A stretch of DNA of 52,542 nt, from positions 1 to 52,542 of the forward strand of contig VGNE01000024.1 in assembly GCA_016866215.1 (NCBI GenBank). Direction: 5' to 3'. This DNA comes from Chloroflexota bacterium (GTDB lineage: Bacteria; Chloroflexota; Anaerolineae; Anaerolineales; Villigracilaceae). Position numbers and translations under genes: made by a program. Below, piece after piece: positions 41,750-49,734 of the stretch (within the stretch, counting starts at the first letter, position 1; each line of letters begins with the position of its first letter). A model generated the notes under the pieces. That model was not told where the DNA came from, did not search any database, and saw only the letters and a program-made list of their open reading frames with translations.

Positions 41750-41783
41750 GAATTACCTTGTTTAAAAAATAGGAGAAAACCTG

Positions 41784-42455
41784 ATGAACGCACCCATTCA
41801 ATTTGGCACAGTAAAAGGACATCTCGCAAGACCTGAGGGCAGTGGACCCTTCCCTGCCGTGATCGTCATTCAGGAATGGTGGGGATTGGACGCACAGACC
41901 AAATCCATTGCAGATCGTTTTGCAAAGGAAGGTTATCTTGCTTTCGCGCCCGACCTTTATCATGGTGAAATCGCCCAACTCGGCGATAGCGATACTGCCA
42001 CGAATCTTGTGCAGAAGTATGCTCCCAACGCGCCCAAAGATTTGGAGTCGCTTTTTGATGCATTGAAATCCCACCCCGATTGCAGCGGCAGGATCGGAAG
42101 TGTCGGATTTTGCTTTGGCGGACGCATGTCGCTTCTCTTAAGCACTACGCGACCCCTCCATGCGGTTTGCACTTTTTACGGAGGCGGAATGCAAACCGTC
42201 TTCGATCAACTGCTCAGGAATCTCAAAGCGCCGGTGCTTGGATTTTTCGGCGACGCAGATGTTTCCATTCCCGCCGGAACAGTAGGGCAATTTGATAGAT
42301 TGCTTGATGAAATCGGCGTGGAACATGAGATCATCATGTATCCAAATTCAGGCCACGCCTTCTTCCGCGACAGCGACCCGCAGGTTTACAAACCCGAGGC
42401 CTCAAAGGATGCATGGGAACGCACGAAAAAATTCTTTGCAAAGCATTTGAATTAA
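41784..42455 (+). CDS. Dienelactone hydrolase family protein
   Basis: 223-aa alpha/beta hydrolase of the dienelactone hydrolase group. The Cys nucleophile elbow GFCFGGRMS (Cys near 112), the acid in FFGDADVSIP and the His in NSGHAFF form the Cys-Asp-His triad. VIVIQEWWGLDAQTKSIADR with the substrate-binding Glu is also seen. Full length, cytosolic. The family hydrolyses dienelactones in aromatic ring breakdown, but many members act on other small esters. It has its own promoter and is monocistronic. Confidence 0.9.
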   Translation: MNAPIQFGTVKGHLARPEGSGPFPAVIVIQEWWGLDAQTKSIADRFAKEGYLAFAPDLYHGEIAQLGDSDTATNLVQKYAPNAPKDLESLFDALKSHPDCSGRIGSVGFCFGGRMSLLLSTTRPLHAVCTFYGGGMQTVFDQLLRNLKAPVLGFFGDADVSIPAGTVGQFDRLLDEIGVEHEIIMYPNSGHAFFRDSDPQVYKPEASKDAWERTKKFFAKHLN

Positions 42456-42468
42456 AGTTTTGACGAGG

Positions 42469-42540
42469 GACAATTGACCACGGACCATGGATGATGGATC
42501 GTATGCGGTCTATCGTCCATTGTCAGTGGTCTTCCAATTG
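42469..42540. repeat. Intergenic repeat of the GTCCATC family
   Basis: GGACAATTGACCACGGACC, ATGGATGATGGATCG, then CGGTCTATCGTCCATTGTC. The two halves are inverse to each other. In-gene relatives lie at 6617-6669 and 8893-8955. Confidence 0.7.
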
Positions 42541-42572
42541 ACAAAACCCCTCGCATCCTTTACCCTCGCTTC

Positions 42573-44696
42573 ATGTTTAACCCCAACCTGCTTCAGCGTC
42601 AGATCATTGAATCTCCCCTTGACCTTAAACTCTTCGTCTCCGGTGCCGCAGGGACGGGGAAAACTACAGCAGGAGTTGAGCGGATGCGATACTTGCTCGC
42701 CCAGGGTATCCCGGCCGATTCCATTCTTCTGCTCACACCCCAGCGGACTTTGCAGGAGCCATATCTGGACCTGCTCTACAGCCCCAAACGGCGCGCGGGC
42801 GGAGAGGTCACAGCCGCTACGATTGGCGGCCTTGCCAAACGCATGTGTGACTTATTCTGGCCGATCGCGGCGGAAGCGGCTGGATTCAAAATCCCTGAAC
42901 TTCCCCCAATCTTTCTCACACTTGAAACCGCGCAATATTACATGGCACATCTTGTGCGCCCATTGCTCGAAGAAAAGGGATACTTTCAATCCCTGACCAT
43001 CAATCGCAACCGTCTATATTCCCAGATCCTCGACAATTTAAATAAATCCGCAGTGGTTGGCTTTCCATATAAAGAGATCGGCTCACGACTGGACTCAGCC
43101 TGGTTTGGCGACCCAGCCCAACGCCGCATTTACGCGGACGCTCAGGAATGCGCAACTCTCTTCCGTGAATACTGCCTGGATCATAACCTGCTGGATTTTT
43201 CACTTCAACTTGAAATCTTTACAAATATTTTGTGGCCGCGGGAACAAGTCCGCGCATATCTCGTCAATACGTATCATCACCTCATTTTTGACAACGTGGA
43301 AGAAGATATCCCGTGCACACATGACATCATCGGCGCTTGGCTCCCGGATTTTGACTCGGCGCTATTGATCTACGACAACAATGCGGGCCACCGGAGTTTC
43401 CTTGGAGGTGATGCAGTTACAGGCGCGGCATTAAGCGAAGGGTGTGGTCAAATCATCGAGTTCAACGAATCGTTCGTCTCATCAGAAAATGTCGTCCAAT
43501 TATCCAACTCGCTTGTCTCTGCGATAAGAGGCGAATCCTTTCCAGCTATGGATACAAACCATACCCTGGAATTCATCCTTTCGCATTTTTACCCTGAAAT
43601 GCTGGATGAGATCACAAGCAAGGTTAAATCATTGATAGAAGAGCATGGTATTTCACCTTCAGAGATCGTAATTCTGGCGTCCTATCTATCAGACGCGTTA
43701 CGATTTTCAATTACAAATCGCCTCGAGCAAGCAAAAATTCCCTGGCGCACACATCGACCGTCGCGATCTTTGCGTGATGAAGCCGCGAGTAAAACTTTAC
43801 TCACACTTTCTGCGCTCGCGCATCCGCACTGGAACATCCCCCCCACAAAATTTGACCTGTCTCACGCGCTCATGTTCGCCTTGAAAACAGATTTAATCCG
43901 CGCACAACTCTTGACGGAAATCGTTTATCGCACAAAAGATTTTCGGATGTCAACCTTCGACGAAATCAAAACCGAAACACAGGAACGCATCACCTATTCT
44001 CTCGGCTCCCGCTATACAAATTTACGAAACTGGCTGGAAGAATATCGTTCAAGCAATCCCCTGCCCCTGGATTTCTTCCTGCGGAAATTATTTGGCGAAG
44101 TGATCTCGCAACCTGGCTACGGCTTCCATTTAAACTTGGATGCAGTGCGTGTGGCCGCGAGTTTGATCGAATCCATTAAGAAGTTCCGCAATGCAATGGA
44201 ACCTTCAATGACAAACCTGACAGGTCTCACCAAAACGGCTTCGATCCGTAATTCCTCACCCGAAGACCTGTCAGGTTTCGATCTTGGCCGCGAATACCTC
44301 GCCATGCTTGCAGGCGGCGTGATCGCCGCTCAATATTTGGAATCATGGCGAAACGAAGATAAAGATGCAGTTCTGATTGCGCCTGCGCATACCTTCTTAA
44401 TGATGAACCGATCTGTGACAGTTCAATTCTGGCTCGACCCTGGTTCAAACGGATGGGTGCAACGCCTCTCGCAACCGCTCACACAGCCTTATGTGTTATC
44501 CCGTCATTGGGAGGCAGGCCGCCCCTGGATGGACACAGATGAAGTGAATGCAGAAACAGAATCACTGGCGAAATTGGCGGGCGGGTTACTCTCCCGCTGT
44601 CGCAAAAAAATTTATCTGGCCATATCAGACCTCGGCGAAACGGGGTTCGAACAACGCGGGACTTTGTTAAAGGCTTTTCAGAAGGTGATAAATTAA
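42573..44696 (+). CDS. SF1 (UvrD/AddB-like) helicase-type ATPase without nuclease domain
   Basis: 707 aa. The N-terminus has the P-loop VSGAAGTGKTTAGVERMRYL (about 21-40) and LLLTPQRTL (motif Ia-like). A motif II-like strand reads LIFDNVEED, with Asn where active SF1 enzymes have Glu. The C-terminal GGLLSRCRKKIYLAISDLGE resembles motif VI of UvrD-type helicases with the Arg kept. No C-terminal PD-(D/E)xK nuclease or Fe-S Cys cluster is seen. It may be a degenerate recombination helicase or a DNA-binding scaffold. A 22-residue palindromic-repeat insert lies at about 548-569. Confidence 0.7.
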   Translation: MFNPNLLQRQIIESPLDLKLFVSGAAGTGKTTAGVERMRYLLAQGIPADSILLLTPQRTLQEPYLDLLYSPKRRAGGEVTAATIGGLAKRMCDLFWPIAAEAAGFKIPELPPIFLTLETAQYYMAHLVRPLLEEKGYFQSLTINRNRLYSQILDNLNKSAVVGFPYKEIGSRLDSAWFGDPAQRRIYADAQECATLFREYCLDHNLLDFSLQLEIFTNILWPREQVRAYLVNTYHHLIFDNVEEDIPCTHDIIGAWLPDFDSALLIYDNNAGHRSFLGGDAVTGAALSEGCGQIIEFNESFVSSENVVQLSNSLVSAIRGESFPAMDTNHTLEFILSHFYPEMLDEITSKVKSLIEEHGISPSEIVILASYLSDALRFSITNRLEQAKIPWRTHRPSRSLRDEAASKTLLTLSALAHPHWNIPPTKFDLSHALMFALKTDLIRAQLLTEIVYRTKDFRMSTFDEIKTETQERITYSLGSRYTNLRNWLEEYRSSNPLPLDFFLRKLFGEVISQPGYGFHLNLDAVRVAASLIESIKKFRNAMEPSMTNLTGLTKTASIRNSSPEDLSGFDLGREYLAMLAGGVIAAQYLESWRNEDKDAVLIAPAHTFLMMNRSVTVQFWLDPGSNGWVQRLSQPLTQPYVLSRHWEAGRPWMDTDEVNAETESLAKLAGGLLSRCRKKIYLAISDLGETGFEQRGTLLKAFQKVIN
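44213..44278. repeat. In-gene palindrome of the ACCTGACAGGT family
   Basis: Perfect 15-bp arms AAACCTGACAGGTCT (44213-44227) and AGACCTGTCAGGTTT (44264-44278). 66 bases, exactly 22 codons, read in frame as TNLTGLTKTASIRNSSPEDL and a few more residues. The intergenic relative is at 19265-19360. Confidence 0.88.
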
Positions 44697-44751
44697 ATAG
44701 GAAGGGAATTAGGGAATTAGGTAATGGGGATTAGGGGTCATGAGAGCCAAA

Positions 44752-44796
44752 AGGTTTCCTTGACCTGACCCGCAAACCTGTGCCAGCAAAACCATC
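44752..44796. repeat. Direct repeat left of the island
   Basis: AGGTTTCCTTGACCTGAC, then CCTGTGCCAGCAAAACCATC. It matches 49735-49777 at about 36 of 45 positions with a two-base gap, same orientation. Confidence 0.6.
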
Positions 44797-44822
44797 CCGT
44801 CAGAGATAACGAAGGTTCGCAC

Positions 44823-44828
44823 TATAAT
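44823..44828 (+). promoter_or_regulatory. Possible -10 box upstream of the island
   Basis: A perfect TATAAT about 135 bases before the first island gene. No good -35 box is visible at the right distance, so this is weak. Confidence 0.3.
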
Positions 44829-44964
44829 AATCGCTTCCAAAGCGTTTCATCTCTCTTGTTTTATTCTGTTTCCGATGGTAAGTACTCCCGGCTTTTCATT
44901 GCCCTTGACCCAAATCTATCAAGTAACTAGAATAGTCACTATAGATGAAATTGGAGCAACGATA

Positions 44965-46215
44965 ATGACAAAACTAAGTTACAGCACTTTCGGATTAACA
45001 AATTTAGGGTTTTTGGATGCAATTGACGCTGTAGATAAGGCGGGGTATCCAGGAATTGAACTTTCCTTTCATCGTGATCAGTTTAATCCATTCGAAATAA
45101 CCGACAAATATCTTGCAAAAATAAAACAACGATTTGAAACAACCAATGTAAAACCTGCCTGCGTTGCAACCGCCTCGCATTTTTTCACACCTTCCAGGCC
45201 CCACGAACCTTCCTTGATGTGTATTGACATGGCCGGAAGAAAACGCCGCATCAACCTGGTCAAGAGGGGCATTGAAGTCGCCAGGAAATTGGATGTTCCG
45301 CTCGTTACATTTGGCAGCGGTTTTATAAGGGACGAACATGTTGTCAACCCATTGATAAATCCAAAAGAATTGCTGATGGACAGCATCCGCCAGTGTTTGC
45401 GGGAAATCAGGAAGGATGATGACATTACTTTGTTAATCGAGCCGGAACCAGGAATGTTTATTGAAACTCTGGACCAGGGCATTGATCTGGTCAACGAAGT
45501 TAATTCGCCTAACTTTAAATTGCATTTGGATTTGTGCCATAATTATTGCTCGGAAAACGACTATATTTCCGCTTTGGCAAAGGCCGCTCCCCATGCGCGG
45601 TACCTGCATGTTTCCGACGCCAAAGAGGGCTATAATTTAAAAATTATCAAGATGTCCGAAAACATGGCAATTGACTTGAATTTTGCAGGTTATTTGGTAT
45701 ATTCCCCTGAAAACGCCGATTTTCTATTGCTTGACAGGCAAAACCCAATTTATTTTTATGACGATCAACCCACCAAAGAACAGAAGAAAAGGATCGAAGA
45801 GACGGTGGATAGGACAAACATTAAAGAGGCTGTCGTTTATGTTGATTACAACAGCTTATTCGCTGGCTCAACCGAATTCGATAATGAAATTTTTACCTAT
45901 TTAATCTCCGTCCCCGGGTTGAGTTTTGACGTTTTGGAAAGAGCAAAACCGATCATTAGTTATTTAAGGGGAACTAAAAATTCAGACGGCAAAATATTAA
46001 TGGATAAGATGGTGGCAAACACGATTACAGGCATCGTTCATTTTCATGAAATTCCAGGGGAAGGCAGCCTAGATTTTGAGGCGAGCTTCAAAGCCTTAAA
46101 CGAAAACGGCTTTTCAGGGTACGCATCCGTTGAGTTGTATCACCATGTAGCTTCATGGGAAAAAGCCCTGGCGGATAGTTTTAAACACCTGTCTCAATAC
46201 GTCGAAGGAAATTAA
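44965..46215 (+). CDS. TIM-barrel sugar isomerase/epimerase-like protein with a large internal insert (EboE-like)
   Basis: 416 aa. The xylose-isomerase-type barrel is seen from YSTFGLTNLGFLDAID through LLIEPEPGMFIE (Glu159), KLHLDLCHNYC (Asp189) and RYLHVSDAKEGYN (His215), and resumes at VHFHEIPGEGSLDF (about 359) to ASVELYHH (Glu390); these four residues fit the metal site. Between about 225 and 352 lies a ~125-residue insert of unknown kind (YDDQPTKEQKKRIEETVDRT; IKEAVVYVDYNSLFAGST). GGAG precedes the ATG at 44965. It is the first gene of the AT-rich island. TIM-barrel proteins of this class are the EboE component of ebo clusters; identity is by context and fold. Confidence 0.8.
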   Translation: MTKLSYSTFGLTNLGFLDAIDAVDKAGYPGIELSFHRDQFNPFEITDKYLAKIKQRFETTNVKPACVATASHFFTPSRPHEPSLMCIDMAGRKRRINLVKRGIEVARKLDVPLVTFGSGFIRDEHVVNPLINPKELLMDSIRQCLREIRKDDDITLLIEPEPGMFIETLDQGIDLVNEVNSPNFKLHLDLCHNYCSENDYISALAKAAPHARYLHVSDAKEGYNLKIIKMSENMAIDLNFAGYLVYSPENADFLLLDRQNPIYFYDDQPTKEQKKRIEETVDRTNIKEAVVYVDYNSLFAGSTEFDNEIFTYLISVPGLSFDVLERAKPIISYLRGTKNSDGKILMDKMVANTITGIVHFHEIPGEGSLDFEASFKALNENGFSGYASVELYHHVASWEKALADSFKHLSQYVEGN

Positions 46216-46246
46216 GACCCAAACGACGAAGGTGTCCTGGAAATAA

Positions 46247-46405
46247 ATGATTACAAACAAGCTACTTGATCACAACAAGCGCCGGGGCATTCCAGCAATC
46301 TGCCAAATGCGCAAAATAAAACAACAACGCAATCAGACACATCAGCGCGAACAGGCTTTCATCAATTGGTTATTCAAATTGAATCTAGGAGTTAATAATG
46401 TTTAG
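46247..46405 (+). CDS. Doubtful small ORF between the TIM-barrel gene and luxS
   Basis: 52 codons (LLDHNKRRGIPAICQMRKIK), ending 8 bases inside luxS. LLDxNKxxGIPAIC faintly recalls the start of tagatose-bisphosphate aldolase GatZ-type proteins, so it may be a relic. No ribosome site. Otherwise this 180-base gap holds only the luxS ribosome site. Confidence 0.22.
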   Translation: MITNKLLDHNKRRGIPAICQMRKIKQQRNQTHQREQAFINWLFKLNLGVNNV

Positions 46406-46877
46406 TCTTGAACAATTGGGCTGGGAAGTCCATACAGTGGGGGAACTTGATCATAGAAAATTAAAAGCGCCTCATGTAAAGTTACGGTCTCTCACTAACG
46501 GTAAAAACGGTGACGCGGTTTATTCCGTTGACCTGCGCATCAATCAGCCAAATACAAATTATTTGTCGACAACTGAACTGCATTCATTTGAGCATTTTTT
46601 GCTTGCGGGTTTTAGAAAATACATGCCAGAAAATTTTATCTGCGTGGCTCCAATGGGCTGCCAGACGGGGTTTTACCTTGTATTGTTGAATGAAGGCAAT
46701 GCGCATAAAATTTGCAGTGTGTATGAGTCCATTTTAAACGATATTTTAATTGCAGAGGAAGTGCCCTACGCCAATATACGGGAGTGTGGCCATTTTGAGA
46801 ACCACAATTTAGACCTGGCAAAAGATATTGCCAGGAGGCTGTTGGATTCCAAATCCAGTTGGCGGCAGGTTTTATGA
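46398..46877 (+). CDS. luxS: S-ribosylhomocysteine lyase (LuxS)
   Basis: 159-aa LuxS, which splits S-ribosylhomocysteine into homocysteine and DPD, the precursor of autoinducer-2. All active-site elements are present: HSFEH gives the metal ligands His62 and His66 and the base Glu65; PMGCQTGFY gives the catalytic Cys88; RECGHF gives the third ligand Cys130. The N-terminal ELDHRKLKAPHVKL also matches the family. Length fits (E. coli LuxS is about 170). TAGGAG precedes the ATG. Its stop overlaps the start of the cyclase gene (ATGA). In this setting it may recycle the by-product of the methyltransferase two genes downstream, or supply a C5 unit; a stand-alone quorum-sensing role is less obvious. 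Confidence 0.92.
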   Translation: MFSLEQLGWEVHTVGELDHRKLKAPHVKLRSLTNGKNGDAVYSVDLRINQPNTNYLSTTELHSFEHFLLAGFRKYMPENFICVAPMGCQTGFYLVLLNEGNAHKICSVYESILNDILIAEEVPYANIRECGHFENHNLDLAKDIARRLLDSKSSWRQVL

Positions 46878-48019
46878 CACACGAAATGCGTAAATGGCAT
46901 ATCTCATATCAACGAACTATTGAATATGAGGTTGTCAGCTGCCCCAATCTTTTTCATCCACAGAATGGAGCTTTGTTATCTATAGGTAAAAAAGAGAATA
47001 CCCGTAGGTTTGTTGTTGTAGACAGCAACATAGAAAAGTATTACTCAACCGAGATAAAGGATTTTTTTAAGTACCACAAAATTGACGCAAAGATCCTAAC
47101 CTTCCCAGCGGGTGAAAAAAACAAATCCATAGATAATTACCTCTGGATTTTGCGCGAATTGGATATGTTTCCCATCAATCGCAGGGATGAGCCGATCATC
47201 GCCATTGGCGGCGGCGTTCTTACTGATGTGGTTGGGTTTGTCGCCAGCAGTTACCGTCGCGGAGTACCGCATATTAAAATACCGACAACCTTGATGGGGT
47301 ATGTTGATGCCTCGGTGGGAATCAAGAGCGGGATCAATTTCAACAGCAACAAGAATCGGCTGGGCTCATTTGAACCCCCCAAAAAGGTCTTTTTAGACAG
47401 GACTTTTCTGACAACCCTGCCAAAACGCCATATCCTGAATGGCGTTTGCGAAATTCTAAAATTAGCCATCATTAAAGATACCTCATTATTCGAATTATTG
47501 GAATCGCATGGGGCTGAATGTGTTAATTCAAAATTTCAAGATGAAATTGGCGCATTGATCCTTGACCGTGCTGTCGGGGCAATGCTAGAGGAGTTGGAAC
47601 CTAATTTATTTGAAGATGACCTGGCACGCAGGGTTGATTTCGGGCACACTTTTAGTTATGGATTTGAAACCTTCCACGATACGCAACTACTTCATGGCGA
47701 AGCGGTCCTTATCGACATGGCAATCTCGGCAATACTAGCCGCATCCAGGGATTTATTATCCAAACAGGAATTGAACAGGATATTCGATCTAATCACCAAG
47801 CTGGGCGTCGTTCTAATTGACGATCTTGTAAACCCCGATCTGTTATGGAAAACACTGAATGAACGCAAGTACCATAGAAATGGGTTGCAAAGAGTCCCAT
47901 TGCCTGACGGGTTGGGAAAATGCGTCTTTGTAAACGACATAAAATTCGAGGAAATACAATCTGCTTGCAAAAATCTGGAAAACTGGACGGAAATCAATGA
48001 CACAATTCACGAATACTGA
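46874..48019 (+). CDS. Sugar-phosphate cyclase, 2-epi-5-epi-valiolone synthase-like (EboD-like)
   Basis: 381-aa member of the 3-dehydroquinate-synthase superfamily. It carries the signatures of C7 cyclases rather than of dehydroquinate synthase: GGGVLTDVVGF (112-122), PTTLMGYVDASVGIKSGINF (137-156), NKNRLGSFEPPK (159-170), LNGVCEILKLAIIKD (188-202) and DFGHTFS (His258) with LLHGEAV (His274). Such enzymes cyclise sedoheptulose-7-phosphate to valiolone- or gadusol-type products using NAD and a metal. Dehydroquinate synthase usually reads GGGVVGDLAGF and KNLIG. The ATG at 46874 overlaps the luxS stop. The cyclase member of ebo clusters (EboD) belongs to this superfamily. Confidence 0.87.
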   Translation: MTHEMRKWHISYQRTIEYEVVSCPNLFHPQNGALLSIGKKENTRRFVVVDSNIEKYYSTEIKDFFKYHKIDAKILTFPAGEKNKSIDNYLWILRELDMFPINRRDEPIIAIGGGVLTDVVGFVASSYRRGVPHIKIPTTLMGYVDASVGIKSGINFNSNKNRLGSFEPPKKVFLDRTFLTTLPKRHILNGVCEILKLAIIKDTSLFELLESHGAECVNSKFQDEIGALILDRAVGAMLEELEPNLFEDDLARRVDFGHTFSYGFETFHDTQLLHGEAVLIDMAISAILAASRDLLSKQELNRIFDLITKLGVVLIDDLVNPDLLWKTLNERKYHRNGLQRVPLPDGLGKCVFVNDIKFEEIQSACKNLENWTEINDTIHEY

Positions 48020-48719
48020 TTCCAAAGAGATAAAGAAGTTCGATAAGGTTGCCCAAATTTGGTGGGACCCAAAAGGCTCCATGGGCACTTTGCACACCAT
48101 CAACCCTCTGCGCATGAAATTCATCACCGAAAACCTGAATATGACTAATTGCAAAATTTTGGACGTGGGCTGCGGAGGCGGCATTTTAGCCGAAGCTATT
48201 GCAAGGTCCGGCGCGCGAGTAACAGGAATTGACTTGTCTGAAGCATCCCTTGAAGCGGCAAGACAGCACGCTAGAGAACAAGGCTTGAATATTGAATATC
48301 GTTATGAAAACATTGAAGAAGTTGCAGAAAAACATGCGGGTGAATTCGACGCAATAACCTGCATGGAAATGCTGGAGCATGTTCCAGAGCCAAATAAAAC
48401 CATCACAGCTTGCTCGCGGTTGTTAAAACCTGGCGGCCACGCCTTTTTTTCGTCGATAAACCGTACCCCCAAGGCATTTCTATTCGCAATCATAGGCGGT
48501 GAATACATTCTGCGCCTGTTGCCAAAAGGCACTCATACCTATAAACAATTAATTCGCCCAAACGAATTGAAAAAATGGGCACAGGAAAACGGTCTGGAAT
48601 TCCTGCGTCTTTCCAGTTTAATTTACAATCCATTCAACGGGATATTTAAGGTTGAGGAAAAAGAAGACATAAACTACATGGCGCATTTCGTTAAAAAACA
48701 ATCGTCGGATAAGGCGTAA
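47997..48719 (+). CDS. UbiG-like SAM-dependent O-methyltransferase
   Basis: 240-aa class I methyltransferase strongly resembling UbiG, the ubiquinone 3-O-methyltransferase: KKFDKVAQIWWDPKGSMGTL, LHTINPLRMKFI, LDVGCGGGILAEAIARSGAR (SAM site, about 55-74), AITCMEMLEHVPEPNK, FFSSINRTPKAFLFAIIGGE and GTHTYKQLIRPNEL. Chloroflexota use menaquinone and no other ubiquinone genes are here, so another substrate is likely. It overlaps the cyclase gene by 23 bases. SAH from this reaction could be recycled via LuxS once the adenine is removed. The proteobacterium-like sequence suggests transfer. Confidence 0.85.
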   Translation: MTQFTNTDSKEIKKFDKVAQIWWDPKGSMGTLHTINPLRMKFITENLNMTNCKILDVGCGGGILAEAIARSGARVTGIDLSEASLEAARQHAREQGLNIEYRYENIEEVAEKHAGEFDAITCMEMLEHVPEPNKTITACSRLLKPGGHAFFSSINRTPKAFLFAIIGGEYILRLLPKGTHTYKQLIRPNELKKWAQENGLEFLRLSSLIYNPFNGIFKVEEKEDINYMAHFVKKQSSDKA

Positions 48720-48722
48720 CAT

Positions 48723-49634
48723 ATGAAACGTTTTTTTGCGTTGTCGAGAACTACCCATGGTATTTTGGATCTGGCCACACCTGCCTTTTGTGCTTTACTA
48801 TGGCTGGGCGGCTTTCCGCAATTGAGGGTAATATTACTTTCGTTATTTACAGCTTTTGCAGGATACACTGCCGTATATGCTCTAAATGATTTGGTTGGTG
48901 TAAAAGATGACAGGGAAAAATTTGCTGAGAATGGCATTAATCCGGGTTATTCAGTTGAGGCTTCCGAGCAGCGGTATCCTCTGGCGCGGAATTTATTAAG
49001 TTTAAAAAACGGCTGGCTTTGGGCGGGAACCTGGTTTATATTGGCCCTAATAGGTTCGTATTTGCTTAATCCCGTTATCGTTTTTATCCTTCTTACTGCT
49101 GCCGTTTTGGAGATCATTTATTGTCTTTTGCTTAAAGTCACCTACCTGAGAACCCTTGTGAGCGGGGTTGTTAAGACGAGCGGTCCCATTGCCGCAGTTT
49201 TTGTCGTGGATTCTAATCCTTCACCATATTTTTTGTTATTGCTGTTTGTCTGGTTATTCATGTGGGAAATAGGTGGGCAAAATGTACCGGCGGACTGGAA
49301 TGATACAATTGAAGACAGGCGTGTTAATGCAATAACAATTCCTATTCGATTTGGCGTTGAAAAAGCAGGGTTTATCGTTATAGCAACATTAGCGCTTACG
49401 GTTATCGCAAGTTGTTTTTTACCATTAGTTTCTCCTGCCAACCTTGGCCTGCCTTATATTTTAGCAAGTTTGCTTCTTGGATTTGTTTTTCTTTTAAAAC
49501 CGGGTTTTAAACTTTATAAATTTAATGAAGGGCGTTATGCAGCTAGACTGTTCGACATGGCCAGTCATTATCCCTTAGCACAATTAGTACTAATATCTAT
49601 TTCCCTGGTTATATCTAATTTTATTGGTCAATAA
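48723..49634 (+). CDS. UbiA-family prenyltransferase (EboC-like)
   Basis: 303-aa integral membrane prenyltransferase with about eight to nine helices. Both Asp-rich motifs that bind the prenyl diphosphate through Mg are present: YALNDLVGVKDD (about 52-63) and ADWNDTIEDRR (about 190-200; Asp191, 194, 198). It starts 3 bases after the UbiG-like stop. In the ebo clusters of cyanobacteria and pseudomonads the UbiA-type EboC is the membrane component. It probably attaches an isoprenoid to the product of the preceding enzymes; the acceptor is unknown. Confidence 0.88.
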   Translation: MKRFFALSRTTHGILDLATPAFCALLWLGGFPQLRVILLSLFTAFAGYTAVYALNDLVGVKDDREKFAENGINPGYSVEASEQRYPLARNLLSLKNGWLWAGTWFILALIGSYLLNPVIVFILLTAAVLEIIYCLLLKVTYLRTLVSGVVKTSGPIAAVFVVDSNPSPYFLLLLFVWLFMWEIGGQNVPADWNDTIEDRRVNAITIPIRFGVEKAGFIVIATLALTVIASCFLPLVSPANLGLPYILASLLLGFVFLLKPGFKLYKFNEGRYAARLFDMASHYPLAQLVLISISLVISNFIGQ

Positions 49635-49734
49635 CGGGTGAACTGGTGCAGGATACTCCGAGCATGATTGTGATGTGGATTCTGGGGAAGCAAAATAAGC
49701 GTCGGGTAAGTTCAAGACCTTTACCATAGGAACT

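Noticed and set aside
46398-46877. LuxS as evidence of a quorum-sensing locus
   Set aside because: No Lsr transport or LuxP/Q-type receptor gene is present; the operon context points to metabolism. Signalling cannot be excluded.
46874-48019. Ordinary 3-dehydroquinate synthase (aroB)
   Set aside because: The GGGVLTDVVG and KNRLG motifs fit C7 sugar-phosphate cyclases better, and no shikimate gene is nearby. Activity has not been tested, so the call stays family-level.
46874-48719. Mycosporine-like amino acid pathway (C7 cyclase plus O-methyltransferase)
   Set aside because: The methyltransferase is UbiG-like, and no ATP-grasp or NRPS-like gene is present, while LuxS and UbiA do not belong to that pathway.
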